Source of the DNA: Monosporascus cannonballus
Lineage: Eukaryota > Ascomycota > Sordariomycetes > Xylariales
Assembly: GCA_004154925.1 (NCBI GenBank)
Contig: QJNS01000103.1
Coordinates: 62,001-126,000, forward strand
Reading direction: 5' to 3'
DNA length: 64,000 nt
In this document: positions 1 through 12,919 of the stretch, piece by piece
How positions within the stretch are numbered: the stretch's first letter is position 1
Layout of the letters: every line of letters starts with the position of its first letter
The notes under the pieces: model-generated
Seen by the model: the letters and a program-made list of their open reading frames with translations, nothing else
The model's database searches: none
Told to the model about the DNA's origin: nothing
Made by a program: the position numbers and the translations under genes

Positions 1-59
1 AAATACCTGGAAAATCGGTTATAAAATATGGATTCGATTTTCGAAGTTACCCGTAAAAT

Positions 60-2640
60 ACTTTATGTTTTTCGTATTAAGAAAAATGAGAAATTACGAT
101 TTATGGTTAATTATCGATAATTAAACGATATTATTATTAAGAATTAAATATTATTATCTTTAATTACGGAAATAAAAAACCGATTTTACGAAATTAAATA
201 ATTTATAACATTCGATCTTAAAAATAAATATAATTTTATTAGGATTAAAAGAGGATACGAATAAAAAATAGCCTTTAAAACGAAATATAAATTGTTTAAA
301 TATTTGGTTATATTAATGGGATTTACGAATGTACCAGTGGTTTTTTAACGAATAGGAAATTACGTATTATAAAAGTATTTCGATATTTTTGTTATTTACT
401 ATTTCGATAACATTTTTATCTTTTCCGAAACGGAAAAAGCATATATAAAATACGTTCTTAAAGTTTTTTAAGCTTTATAGGATATAAAGCTATTTGTTAA
501 TGCAGAAAAACATTAATTCTATATACAGGAAATAAAATATCTGGAATATATTATTACTCTAGGATATATTAGGATAAACCCCAAGAAAATCGCTGTAGTT
601 ACAACATGGCAGACGCCAACGATAATCAAAGAGATACAGGCATTCCTTGGATTTGTCAATTATTACAGAAAGTTTATTCGAAATTTTAACAGGATAACCA
701 TACCCCTGACGAATTTTATGAAAAAAAAATTCAAATAAATACTAAATACGGAAAAGGTATTTCAAAATATTAAGGATGCGATTATTAACGAATTAGTACT
801 AATTATATACGATTTAAACTGCGCCGTTAAATTAGAAACCGATATTTTAGATTATACGTTAAGCGTAATAATCGGGTAGCGAAATAATTAAGGCAAATTG
901 TATTTTATTATATTTTTTTCGTATAAGTTAAAAGGAACCGAATTTAATTACGGTATTCCACATAAAAAATTTATAACCATTATTATGGCATTTTAGGAGT
1001 TTAGGTATTTCTTAAAGAGAAACTTATACCAGATTAAGGTTTATACGGATTATTAAAATTTTACCCGATTTATTACGACTAGAGAGCTTATAGGACGATA
1101 ATTTTGTTACGCGAAAAAATTGGCGAATTTCGACTTTGTTATTATTTACAGAAAAAAATCAGAAAATAATAAAGCAAATACTTTAAGTAAGCGACCAAAC
1201 ATTAAAAAATTAATCAAAATTAGCTATATAATTTTCGATACTATTATAAAAGGATATTTACGCCCATAACAGATTACGACGATTTGGGCAATATGTTTCG
1301 ACATATATCGAAAAATTTAGTAATATAACGATAATCTTTTAAAAAATTAAAAAACGAACAAAATACAAATTCTAAAAGAATATCAGAAAGATTTAGTATG
1401 AAAAATATAGGAACATTAGTTATACGGATATCCAAAGATTTACAAAACCTTAAAAAGACTTTAACGCATATATTCTCTTCTTAAAATAAAATTAACGGTA
1501 TAAAAATATATACGGCAATACGATATTTGCGTTAAAGCAAAAGCTTAACAATATAAGATTTACGGAAAATTACAGCTATTATTAATTATAAAACGATTAT
1601 AATATTTAATTACATTTAATTTTATTATCAAAAATTTTATATCAGAAAATCCAGTTATAGAAATACATTATAATAGCATTGTTGTAATTATCGACCGATT
1701 TACGAAATTTCCGTATTTTTTACCATATTATAAGGATATAAACGCCGAACAATTAATATATATTTTTTAAAGTACATTTTTAACATACACGGATTATTAA
1801 CAAAAATTATTTTAAATAAAGAATCAATATTTATATTTAAATTTTAACAAAGCCTTATAATATAAATCGGCTTAAATTATAACTAATCTAATATATTTAA
1901 ACCATAAACAGATAAATAAATAAAACGAATAAATTAAATTTTGGAAATTTATTTACGATATTACATTAATTACGAATAGAATAATTAGGTTAAAAAATTA
2001 TTAAACGCATAATTAACTTATAATATTAGTTATTACGAAAACATTAAAATAATATTTACAAACGCAAATTTTAATTTTATTTTAAAAGTTTATAGAGAAA
2101 TACGTAATAACGGTTTAATTAATATTAAAATAGTTTTTACGTTAAAACAATTACGATAATTACATTACAAAATCAAAACAGAATTAAAATTTGTACGGAA
2201 TTAAATAAATAAATATTATAACTAAAAAAATTAAGAAAATTAATTTTCAAAAAAAGGGAAATGGTTTTTTTCGTTACCAAAAATATTTAAATAAAGCGAC
2301 CCAGTAAAAAAACTCGATTTCAAATATATCGATCCATATAAAATTACCAAGAAAATCTTAGAAAACAATTATTGATGAAAATTTTTTCCAAAAATTAAAT
2401 TTTATCCAATTTTTTACGTTTTTTTACTTGAATTAATAACGAATATAATCAAAATATATACGGTACAGGATAATATGGAAATGAATAATAAATAAATATA
2501 CGAAATAAAGAAAATCCTTAATATACGAAAGTAAAACGGATTTATTTAGTACCTAATTAAATAAAAGAAATACTTAGATTCCGAAAATACTTGAAAATTT
2601 GCCAAAAGCCTTATTGGCGCTTAGCGCCTATTAAAGAATT
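60..2640 (+). pseudogene. Degenerate Gypsy pol (RT, RNase H, integrase, chromodomain)
   Basis: Translated fragments match Ty3/Gypsy Pol. The reverse transcriptase is recognisable at about 60-560, including a GFTNVPVVF segment (family form GLTNAPATF) near 318 and a FDIFVIYYFD segment where the YxDD box belongs. The stretch following RT, with EIQAFLGFVNYYRKFIRNF, lies at about 630-700. RNase H follows at about 780-1200. The integrase core shows DRFTKFPYFLPYYKDINAEQ at about 1691-1755. The integrase end shows FKYIDPYKI near 2315, equivalent to the GPY/F module. A chromodomain with YLDSENT lies near 2570-2610. Stops are frequent and mostly TAA, as expected when CAA/CAG codons suffer C-to-T change. 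The gene is non-functional. Confidence 0.85.
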
Positions 2641-3240
2641 TTTACCAATAACAACGGGCCCGTCCTAATTAACGGCTGACCAGTCGGTAACTGGGATATC
2701 GGGCTAATCGGCCGCAATATGCATTAACATAACAACCGTAACGGTAATCTTTAATTATTTTTATTTCTAACGCTTTTATTTCTTTAATTCGTTTAACGAT
2801 TAAAACTTACGTTATATTATAATAATATTTTTCCAATGAATTAACGACTTTTGCTTACGTAAACGAATAAAACAAAAAAAAACTCTATTTTTTTTAATAT
2901 TTACGTTTAGCCTTAAGGTAAAGCCGTTAAAATTTTAATAATCGCTTTTTGGCAAACGTTTTCTTACGTTCTAAACGTTAATATTCGTAACGAATATTTT
3001 ATAAGAAAAAAATAAATACGCCGGTACGATCACAAAATCGATTTCGATTAACATATTTCTTATATTTTAAAACATTTTTTATCATTTTATACCTTATATT
3101 TTTCAAAAAATAATAAAAGCAAAATATAACTTCGTAACCAAATTCGTTAAAGGCTTTTACAAGGTTAATATGACGAATAATAAAAAAACAATAAATACGA
3201 CGAATTTTAGAAATACGAAACGATATAATGAAAAGCAAAA
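2640..3240 (-). pseudogene. Antisense coding remnant in the 3' region of the Gypsy element
   Basis: Read on the minus strand, opposite to pol, this segment keeps an RLRKQK motif at about 2829-2873 (FIRLRKQKSLIHWKNIII). Related motifs occur at the same place in the other Gypsy elements of this window (17332-17740, about 61480-61890 and 63145-63599). Stops and AT enrichment have destroyed the frame. The matching motif and position suggest an old antisense gene of the element family that encoded a charged, probably coiled-coil protein. Function is unknown. Confidence 0.5.
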
Positions 3241-3316
3241 AAAAGAATACTTATTAAATGAAAAAAATGAAAAAAAAAGAAATCTTAAAGGTAAAATTTG
3301 GGAAAAGAGAAAATTA

Positions 3317-3689
3317 TATTACGACCCGATAAGATCCGGTTTCAAAAAACGGTTAAGCAAAGAACATATAGGCCATCTCTCGAATTACGTAACGGTAATC
3401 ACTACCAAGCCAGTAATTATTAATAATTAAAGGTAATTCCAAATAATTGCAATTATTATTAACGGCATAATTACGAATAATTAAATTAAGAAAAACAATA
3501 TATACGCTTATTATTTCCATAATTTAAATAATATTAATTTATAATTAAAATATTATTATTTAAAATACCGTTAATATTATAAAGCATAATACATTTTTAT
3601 ATTTATTGTTCAAATTCTCATAATATTTCTATTAATATAAACCCGTCGACTTAAGCTTTAATAATTGGTTAAATCGTTTAGCCGTTATA
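3317..3689 (+). repeat. 3' LTR (family TGTTACGACC, palindrome type A), RIP-degraded
   Basis: This copy aligns along its length with the cleaner solo LTR at 32781-33155. Shared blocks are the ACGACCC-GAT-AG start, the GCCAAGCCAGTAATTAT block, the ATATACGCTTATTATTTCC block and the TTGGTTAAA end. The terminal TG and CA have become TA and TA, as C-to-T or G-to-A change would produce. It is 373 bp against 375 bp for the reference copy. Confidence 0.8.
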
Positions 3690-6600
3690 TTTTAATTATA
3701 TAATTTACATTTTCGATTATAATTATCGGCGAATAACCTTAGTAATTTATACTTTTTTTAAATAATTAAATTACAAAATTATATTTCCGAAAATTTTAAA
3801 TATTTTATATTCGAAATAAAATAATAAAAATAAAGGGAAAACGGTCGATATTCGAAAATGTTATCAATTATTTAAATATAAAATAATATATTTAAAATTT
3901 AATAAAATAAAATTAATATTACGAAAATTAGCTTTAATATTTTCAAATATTAAAAACGTTTTAAACGTTTTGGAAAAACTGATAAAAAAGTTTTTTTTAA
4001 TAATATATATATTATAATACCTTAAAGAATTTTCGTTATATTAATTAAAAACTTTTTTAATTAAAAATATATATTATATTAAAAAATTAAAATTTATATA
4101 AAATTAAAAAAATATAAAAAATATAATAATATTATATTTTATATAAATTTTTTTTTATTAAATAATAAATTTTATAAAAATAAAAAATAAAAAAATATTT
4201 AATATTTTTTATATAATTTTAAATATATTTATTAAAATATAAAATTTAATATAAAATTAAAATAATTATTAAAAATTTAAATAATTATAATTTATTTTTT
4301 AATATTTATAATTATTATATTTATTATTATTTTTAATTTTATTAAAATTAAATATATATTTTTTAAAATATTATATTTTATAATTATATATTATATAATA
4401 TTAAAATATTTATAAAATATATTTAAAAAAAATTATAAATATTTTTTATAAATAATATTTTAATTTTTATAAATTATTAATATATTTTATTATAAAATTA
4501 AATTTAAAATTTAATTAATATTAATATATTTTATAATAATATTAAATTTAAAATTTAATTAATATTAATATATTTTATATTATATTTATTTAAAAATTAA
4601 TATTTATAAAATAATATATATAATTATAAATTTTAAATTTTTAATTTAAATATTATAATTTAATTATATATTTTTAAAAAATTTTAAAAATAATATTATA
4701 TTAAAAATTATATAAATAAAATAAAATAATTAAATATTATAAATTAAATAAATATTTTTATTATAAAAATTTTTAAAAATAAATTTTTTAATATAAAATA
4801 AAATATATAATTTATTATTAAAAATTTTATAATATATTAATTTTTATATTTATAATAATAAAATTTTATTAAAATTAATTTAAAATATATAATATAATTT
4901 TAATATAAAAATTTAAATATTTTATATAATATTATTTTAAAAAATTTAAAAAATTAAATTTATTATATTATATAAAAAATATATATTATAATAATTTTTA
5001 ATTATAAAATTTTTAAAATTTTTAATTAAATAATATTTTTTAATTATTATAAATTTAATTTTAAATATTTTAAAATTAAATATTAAATATTTTATTTTTA
5101 AAATTATAATTATATTTAAATTATTATTTAATAATTTTTAAAAAATATAATATATTAATTTTTTAATTTTATTTAAAAAATTTTATAAATTATTAAAATT
5201 TTAAATATAATAAATTAAAATAAAATTATTATATTTTTATTTTTAAAATAATAATTTAAATAAAATATTATATTAAATTAAATAAAATTTAATTAAATAT
5301 ATATTTATAAATTATTTTAAAAATAATATAAATATTATATAATATATATTTATTTAATTATAAAAATAAATATTAAAAATTATTATTAAATAATTTAATA
5401 TATATATTTTTAATATATTTTATAATTAATTAAAAAAATTTAAATTATATTATAAATATTTATTATATTATATTAATATATTTTATATAATAATATTATA
5501 AAATTATATTTTATTAATTAAATAATATATTTAAATATATATATAAAATAATATAATTATAATAAATTTTTTATATATTTAAATTTTTAATTTTATAAAT
5601 ATAATATTTTTTATATATTTAATTATAAATAAAATAAATTAAATTAATAAAAAATTAATATTATTTTATATAAAATATATTATTTTTATAATATATTTAA
5701 AATTTTAAAAATTAAATATAATATTTAAATATATAAAATATAAATTTTGAAAATTTTTATATTTTATTATTTTAATTATTTTTAAATAATATATTAAATA
5801 TAATATTATATAATAAATTAAAATAATATAATAAAATTTTAAATATTATAAATTAATATTTATAATAAAAATAAAATTTAAAAATTTTAATTTTATATAA
5901 AATTATTATATTTTTTATTAAAATATAATATATTTTTTAATATTATTATATAATTTTTATATTTAAATTTATTATAATAATAAAAAATTAATATATTATA
6001 TTAAATTTTTATAATTTTAATTATTATTATTATATAAATATTTTTAATTAATCAATTTAAAAAAATATTTTTTAATAATTATATTAAATATTTTATATAT
6101 TTTATTAATTTTATTTAATATAATAATATATTAATTAATTTTAAAATTATATAAATTAATATTAAAATATATAAAAATTAATTTTTTAAATTTATATATT
6201 TATAAAAAATATTATTATAATTATATTTTTATATAATAATTATTTTATTATAATATTTAATATTTTTAAATATAATAATATTTTAAAATATTAAAAATTA
6301 TATTTAATTTTTAATATTTATATTAATTTAATAAAAATATAAAAATTAATAAAATAAATTTTATATTTTAAATAATTTTAAAAAATATTTATAATATTAA
6401 AAATATTTTATATAAAAATATTATATTTTAAAAAAATTTAAATAATAAATTAATTTATATATTTTTTAATTTATATATATTATTAAATTTAAAATATAAA
6501 TATTTAATAAATTATTTTATATAAATAAAAAATTAATATATAAATTATAAAATATTTTAATATATATAAAATTATAATTTTAAAATTTTATTAATTATTT

Positions 6601-9600
6601 AATAATATATTTTAAATATATTTAAAAATAAATAATATAAATATTAAAATTTAATTTAAATTTTAAAAAAAATTATTTATTAAAATATAATAAAATAAAT
6701 TATATTATATTATTTAAAGTATTTAATTATTTTAAATTATAAAATATAATTATTAAAAATATATATTATATATTTATATTTTAATATTAATATAAATTTA
6801 AATTTAATATATTTTAAATTAATTTTATTATAAATAAATATTAAATATTAAAAATATTTTTTAAAATATAATTTAATTATTAAATTAAATATAATTTTTA
6901 AATTTTAAAATAAAATATATAAAATAAATATTATATAAATAATAAATTAAAAATATAATTTTAATTTTTTTAATATTATTTTAATAATTATAAATTATAT
7001 AAATATAAAATATATATATTATATATTATATTTTAATAAATAAAATTTATTTATATTTTTTAATATTTAAAAATTATTATATAATTTAAAAATATAATAA
7101 ATTATAAATATATAAATTATAAATTAAAAAAAAATAAAATTTAAAATATTTATTTTTAAATATTTAAAATATATTATATATAATTTTTTAAAATTATATA
7201 TTATATTAAAATATAAATAATATAATAAATTTATATATTATTATAAAAAATAAAATATAATAAATAAAATATAATTAATTATAAATATAAATATTATAAA
7301 TTAAATAATTTAAATTAATTTTATTATATATTATATTTAATAATATATTATAAATTTTATTATTTTTTTAAAAAATATATTATTAAATATAAATAAAATT
7401 TTATAAATATAATAATAATATAATTATTTTAATATTATAATATAATAAATATATTATTTATTAAAATTAATAAAATAAATTAATATTTAATTTTTATTAT
7501 ATAATTTTATTAAAAATATTTATATATTAATTTTAAAATTTTAAAATATTTAAATAATTAAATATAATATTATATTAATAATATATATAAAATATATAAA
7601 ATTAATAAATATATTTTTTATTAATTTATAATTTAAAAATAAAATATATTTAAATAAATTAAAAATTTTAAAATTAAAAATAATTAATTTAAAAATATTT
7701 ATTTTATAAAAATATATAATAAATATATTATATTAAATTAAAATATATATTAAAAAATATAATTATAATATTATAAATATTATTATTTAAATTTAAAAAT
7801 TTATAAATAAATAAAAAAATATAATATTTATATTTTTATTTCATAAATTTTAAAATATAATTTAATATTATAAAATATAAAATTAAATTATAAATTTTTT
7901 AAAAAATAATTAAATTAATATTTTTTATTTTATAAAATTATTATTAATATTAATTATTTAATTAAAATAATAATATTATATTTTAAAATATATATAATAT
8001 ATAAATAAATTAATTTTTTTAAAATTATTTTTAATATTTTAATAATTAAAATAATATAAATTAATAATTTTAAAATATATTTAATATAATTTAAATTATT
8101 TTATCTTATAATATAATAATTTTATTAATAAAATATATTTTATATATTTAAATTTAAATTATATTATTTTTAAATAATATTATAAGTATATTTTTATATT
8201 TAAAAAATTAATAATAAATAATTTTTAATATATATATATTATTAATTAATATTTTAATAAAAAATATTAAAAAATATATAAATTATTTTATATAATTTAA
8301 ATTTTTATTTATGTAATATTAAATTAATATATATATATTATATTAATTTAATAAATTTATATTTAAAAAATAAATTATATATATATAATATTTTAATTTT
8401 AAATAATATATATAAAATATATATTATTTTAATATATATATATATAATATATATAATATATAAAAAATTTAAAATTAATTTTTTTATAAATATTTTATAT
8501 ATTTTAAATATTATTTATATTTATTATATTTTATTTTATTATATAATTAATAAATATATAAAAATATATATATATAATTTATATTTATATTATATATATT
8601 TATTTTTTTAATTTAATTAATATATAATTTTTAATATTTATTAATAAAAATAATAATAATTTAAAAATTTATAATTAATAATTATTTAATATTATTATAT
8701 TATTTTTTAATTTTTTTATAATATTAATATAAAAAAATAAAAAAAATAATTTATAAATTATATAATTTTTTTAATTATTAAATTATTTTAATTATAATTA
8801 TAATAATTATAAAAAATATATTAAAATATTTAAATTATTATTATTTTAATAATATTTAATTTTTTAATTTATATTATATAAATATTATTTTTTAAATATA
8901 TAATTATTTAATTTTAAAATTTAAATAAATTTAAATTAAATATTTTTATAAAAAATTAATTTTTAATAAAAATAATAAAAATATAATTTTAATTATATTA
9001 TTAAAAAATTAATAATTATAAATTTTAATTAAAAAATAAATATTTTAATTTTTTTAATATAAATTTATTATATATAATATTATATTTTCGTTTAAAATAA
9101 TATAAATTATTTTAATTTTAAATAATAATATTTTCGATAAATAATAAAATTTTAAATTTTTTACGTAAAATTTAATTTTTTTATATAATATATTATAATA
9201 TTTATATATAAAAAGATTTTAAATAATATATATATTAAATTTATATTATTTTTATATATTATTAATATATTATATAATTTTTTTAATATATTAATTAAAA
9301 TTTTAATTATAATATTTAAATTATTTATTTAATTATTATTATTTAAAATTTAATTATTAAAAAATTTCAAATATTATATTTATTTATTAATATTAATATT
9401 AAAATATTATTATTTATTTATATATATTTTATTTTTATAAATTTACAAATATAATAAAAAATTCGAATTAATTAAATTTCAAAACATTAATACGGCTAAA
9501 TTGTTTTATAATTAATATATATATTAAAATTTAAAAATTATATACGGATTTATATTAAAATTAAAATTATAATATATATATACATATAATTATAAAAATA

Positions 9601-9650
9601 TATTATTATTTATTTATAACGGATTTCCGTTTTTAAAAAAGTAAATATAT
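3690..9650. other. Extreme AT-rich block without genes
   Basis: No open reading frame or recognisable element is seen. From about 4081 to 9080 the strand is almost entirely A and T; I find only about seven G or C bases (near 5749, 6053, 6719, 7842, 8105, 8186 and 8312). There is no clear tandem unit. Both edges (3690-4080 and 9080-9650) are ordinary AT-rich, RIP-like sequence in which CG dinucleotides survive. The block could be terminal decay of nested repeats or a centromere-like AT core; the sequence alone does not decide. Confidence 0.9.
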
Positions 9651-10767
9651 ATAACGGACGTTTTTTTATAATTTGAACTTAGGCCTTATTAGTTCGTTAC
9701 GGGAATTTGGGATATAATTGGTTAATATTTAGAGTTATAAAGCGGTACTTGAGTAACTTTGAAAAAATTGGGAAAACGAGCCAGGGAGGCCTGAGCTCGC
9801 TAAGATAACCCACAAGTTTATTACGTGCATATCTCCTCGGTTACCAGAAGGTCTCACAATAAAGTGGTAACAGGCTTTTGGGCCCGAATTTTTCAAAAAA
9901 TGAAACCTCGACAACTTCTTAAACTCATCTATAGTACTATATGTCCAATTGCACTTATTTTTGGCTTGTATATTTGCACCAACCTATATCAGTAGTACAG
10001 ATCGATACTTCATACCCCAACACAATAAGCGCCCACCTCTAGTGTCAATAGCGTCCCTCTTATGTAGCGAGCCCGAAGTGGGCCTTTTCCCATATACGGT
10101 TAGCGCGAAAGCAGGCACCGCTTACTATGAGGGTCTTCTTGCACCCGAGGAGATAAAGCAGGAGAATGCTCCTTGGAGGCGGTTCATACACCAAGGCAGC
10201 TGCACGCAGGGCGCCAACGAGCTGCCATCCTCTGAGTCTGCTCCTATTGAGGCCGTTGGCCAATGTATAACGGGAATAACGAACATGGGCTATGGGGATT
10301 CTCTGATAGAGCGTTGTCCTGTTTCAACAACTGTGCTCCTGTTGAGTCCTTTGTCCATCCACGTCAATGCCACTGTTAGCCCCGGACCCGCGTCTAGCTG
10401 GGAGTTGCTTGCGTAACAATCTCGGGCCCCCAGTCCCGGACGCGCTCCCGGCCCATGATCACCGCGGGTAGCAACCGAGAAGCGAGGACAGGAGAGGTCA
10501 AATGAATATCCTGAATCTTGGCATGACTAGTACCACGGAAAAAAACCAAAGTGGCAAACACCGAGACGACACGGGAAAAATCCAGAACTGGCAGGCTGTG
10601 CACCGGGTGGGCAACATAACAAACAATCAGATCGCCAGGCACACTGGCCCCAAAATAAAAGGTAGATGCAGCACCAGAGGCCTAATAAACGGTCAGTACC
10701 CTGCTGCGCCTCCAACAACGTAAACAACAGCTTTTCTTCCCCGGCGGACGGGGACCTACTGGCTCTC
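9651..10767. other. Transition from AT-rich to gene island; one doubtful ORF
   Basis: Base composition becomes normal from about 9780. An open frame at 9949-10416 (+, 155 codons) resembles no family I know, has no intron signals that extend it and shows no domain. I regard it as probably non-coding upstream sequence of the epoxide-hydrolase-like gene. Confidence 0.4.
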
Positions 10768-10818
10768 GGGGGGGGGGGGGGGGGGCGGGGGGGGGGGGCG
10801 CCCCCCCCCCCCCCCCCC
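10768..10818. repeat. G18 / C18 homopolymer inverted repeat
   Basis: Eighteen G (10768-10785), a C, twelve G, CG and eighteen C (10801-10818) form a near-perfect self-complementary G/C tract. It ends 21 bases before the start codon of the next gene, so it would lie in its 5' leader or core promoter. It could form a hairpin or G-quadruplex, or could be a misassembled homopolymer. Confidence 0.9.
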
Positions 10819-10839
10819 ACCTATTTTGTCTTATTTCTA

Positions 10840-12463
10840 ATGGTATCCCGACTGTCGTCGCTCGCGGGCTGGGCCTTGGCTCTGCTGCCATGCACCGCTG
10901 CCGCTGCGGCGCTTCCTTCCGCCAGGCAGCAAGCTCACCCTGAGGCTTTCGGCCTGCAGCCTTTCCAGTTCAATGTTTCGGATCGCCTGCCCCGGTTATA
11001 CGAGCTGCTGAGAGAAACCGAGCTGCCCGATAAGCCTCAATATCCCGGGGTTGGTGCTACCAAGGGCATCGACCTGGATGTGCTAAAAAGCCTCCGCGAG
11101 CAATGGTTGAATGAGTACGACTGGGAGCAGGAACAAGAGTACTTGAACAGGTATGGGAGAAATTCGTAGCCCCTGAGAAATCGTGCCCGCGACAGCCGAT
11201 TCTAGCCTGGTCCTAAACATTGGATAGCTTCAATCATTATACCGTGACAATCGAGGGCCAGGTCATTCACTTCCTTCACCACGAGTCCGAGGCTCCGAAC
11301 GCCATCCCAATTCTCCTGACTCATGGCTGGCCTGGCTCGTTCATGGAATTCCTGCCCGTTATTGAGCCGCTCACACAGCAGGCTACAACGGCGTCAGGAC
11401 AAAACGTGTCTTTCCATGTCGTAATACCTTCTCTGCCTGGATTCGCCTTCTCGTCGGCGCCGCCCGGCAATTGGTCGCTTGATGACACTGCGCGCGCTTT
11501 CAACACGCTCATGACTAAGGTTCTGGGATACGAGAAGTACGCCGCCCACGGCACCTCCAACGGCGCCATCCTGACCTTCACTCTGTACGACGAGTATAAC
11601 ACCACCGCGAGGGCGGCGCACTTCCCCCTTATGCCTTTCTATTCGACCACTCCTGACGAGCTCGCGCTACGGGAAATAACTCTTTCCCCTCTGGAGCAGC
11701 ACATCCACGAGCGATCCATGGAGTGGACGGATAAAGGCACGGGCTACTTCCTCATGCACATCTACAGGGTAAGCGGACTCCCGGTCATGCTTTCGCATTC
11801 AAACGCGTGAAATGTCTGACGTATTTTATAATTCAACAGCCCAACACGATTGGTCTCGGCCTTTATGACCATCCTCTTGGACAGCTGGCGTGGATGGGGG
11901 AGAAGTGGATCAACTGTATGTGCAAACATGCTTCCCCATCTCCAGCCTGCTTCTCGTGGCGGCGGTAATGGCCCGGCCATGGAAATGCCGGCTTCTTGAC
12001 GCAGTCAAGAGAAACAATCGCTAACTTGAACGGCGCGCAGGGGCGGATCCTAATGCGGGCACCGGCGTATCTCTGTTGAACCACAACGAAATTCTCCGCA
12101 GCGTCACACTCACCTACCTAACCAACACATTCATATCGTCCATCTACACCTATGCTCAGGATACCGACCTGCCGTATATCAAGGGCATCATCAACCGAGC
12201 GCATACGGATGCCCCCATGTTCGTCACCTTCTTCCGGTATTCCATCGGGTTCTGGCCTAAGTCGGTGCTGCGACTGATGGGTAATCTCGTTCAATATCGA
12301 CGTAAGCTTTGGACTACCGAGCATACCACCATTTTACCACTGCAGAAAATGGCTGACTATTCTTATTGCAGTGCACGAGACTGGTGGCTTCTTCGCCGGG
12401 TTGGAGAACGTTCCAGACCTCGTGGCAGACTTGAGGGAGATCCGGACATACTGGGGTGTTTAG
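10840..12463 (+). CDS. Secreted epoxide-hydrolase-fold protein with altered catalytic residues
   Basis: Five exons (10840-11150, 11228-11768, 11840-11915, 12041-12301, 12372-12463), all with GT-AG introns, give 426 residues. Residues 1-24 look like a signal peptide (hydrophobic core, Ala-rich cleavage region). The epoxide hydrolase N-terminal domain follows, containing FQFNVSDRL, then an alpha/beta hydrolase core with the HGWPGS oxyanion motif at about 136-141. Several Asn-X-Ser/Thr sites fit secretion. In the microsomal-type epoxide hydrolase family the nucleophile is Asp in GGDWG and the base is His in GGHF. Here the corresponding motifs read GTSNG (Ser at about 214) and GGFF, so both residues are replaced, and I see no clear catalytic acid. 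It may be a pseudoenzyme or a diverged Ser hydrolase. The fold assignment is firm; activity is unknown. The final exon ends like the family (GGFFAGLENVPDLVADLRE), so the gene is complete. Confidence 0.85.
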
Positions 12464-12590
12464 GGGATCAATGTCACCATCAGAGAATAGTAGCTTTAAT
12501 TAGAGAATTAGACGCCTAAATTTGGTATTACAACTTTTGAACTGAAATAGTTGGACACATTTGGGGCCAGAGTAAAACAAGCAGAGTTTT
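12464..12590. other. 3' flank of the epoxide-hydrolase-like gene
   Basis: Short non-coding spacer between the stop codon and the MITE-like element. Nothing else is recognised here. Confidence 0.5.
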
Positions 12591-12919
12591 AGGTGCAGTT
12601 CTCAAACTTTCAGCATGGCTTACTGAATGACCTTTTTTGATTGAATCGTACAAAGGTCGGAAATTTCGACGAATCAAAATAGTTCAGGTTTTGACCCACA
12701 ATCCTTTCAGTACCGATTTCGTAGCTAAATGCTTATGTCCGTGCGTTCAGCAAACTTAAAAAAATAACTAATTTTAATTGGGTGCATCGCCGATTAAGTG
12801 GATACTAGCCCACAAGTAAATTTCAAGATACCTGGGGTACAAGCCCCTAATACTTTTTCGGAAAAACCTATGTATATTCAGAATCAGCCGCCTTTGCTGA
12901 AAGTTTGAGAACTGCCCCT
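12591..12919. mobile_element. MITE-like element with 21-bp terminal inverted repeats
   Basis: The 21-base sequence at 12595-12615 (starting GCAGTTCTCAAACTTTCAG) is exactly the reverse complement of 12895-12915. The pair bounds about 320 bp that contains no coding sequence. Outside the perfect 21 bases both ends continue with GG. TA dinucleotides lie just outside, which would suit a Tc1/mariner-type target, but the exact duplication is not resolved. The GC content is moderate, so it appears younger than the RIP-degraded elements or escaped mutation because it is short. Confidence 0.75.

Larger units (their letters stand above)
1..3689 (+). mobile_element. Gypsy-type chromovirus LTR retrotransposon, 3' part, RIP-degraded
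   Basis: The element runs in from the left edge of the window, so its 5' LTR and gag are not visible. Coding order on the plus strand is reverse transcriptase, RNase H, integrase and chromodomain, followed by an untranslated region of about 0.7 kb and a 3' LTR at 3317-3689. All reading frames are broken by TAA/TAG stops and the sequence is strongly AT-rich. Remaining cytosines lie disproportionately in CG dinucleotides. The order Pol then C-terminal chromodomain is the chromovirus arrangement. Its 3' region matches the elements at 60985-64000, which lie on the opposite strand. Confidence 0.85.

Noticed and set aside
4081..9080. Mitochondrial DNA insertion
   Set aside because: No mitochondrial gene text is visible and mitochondrial DNA would still contain G and C; not excluded but unsupported.
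9949..10416. 155-codon frame as a gene
   Set aside because: No domain, no homologous feel and no splice support; it ends before the G/C tract in the likely promoter of the EH-like gene.
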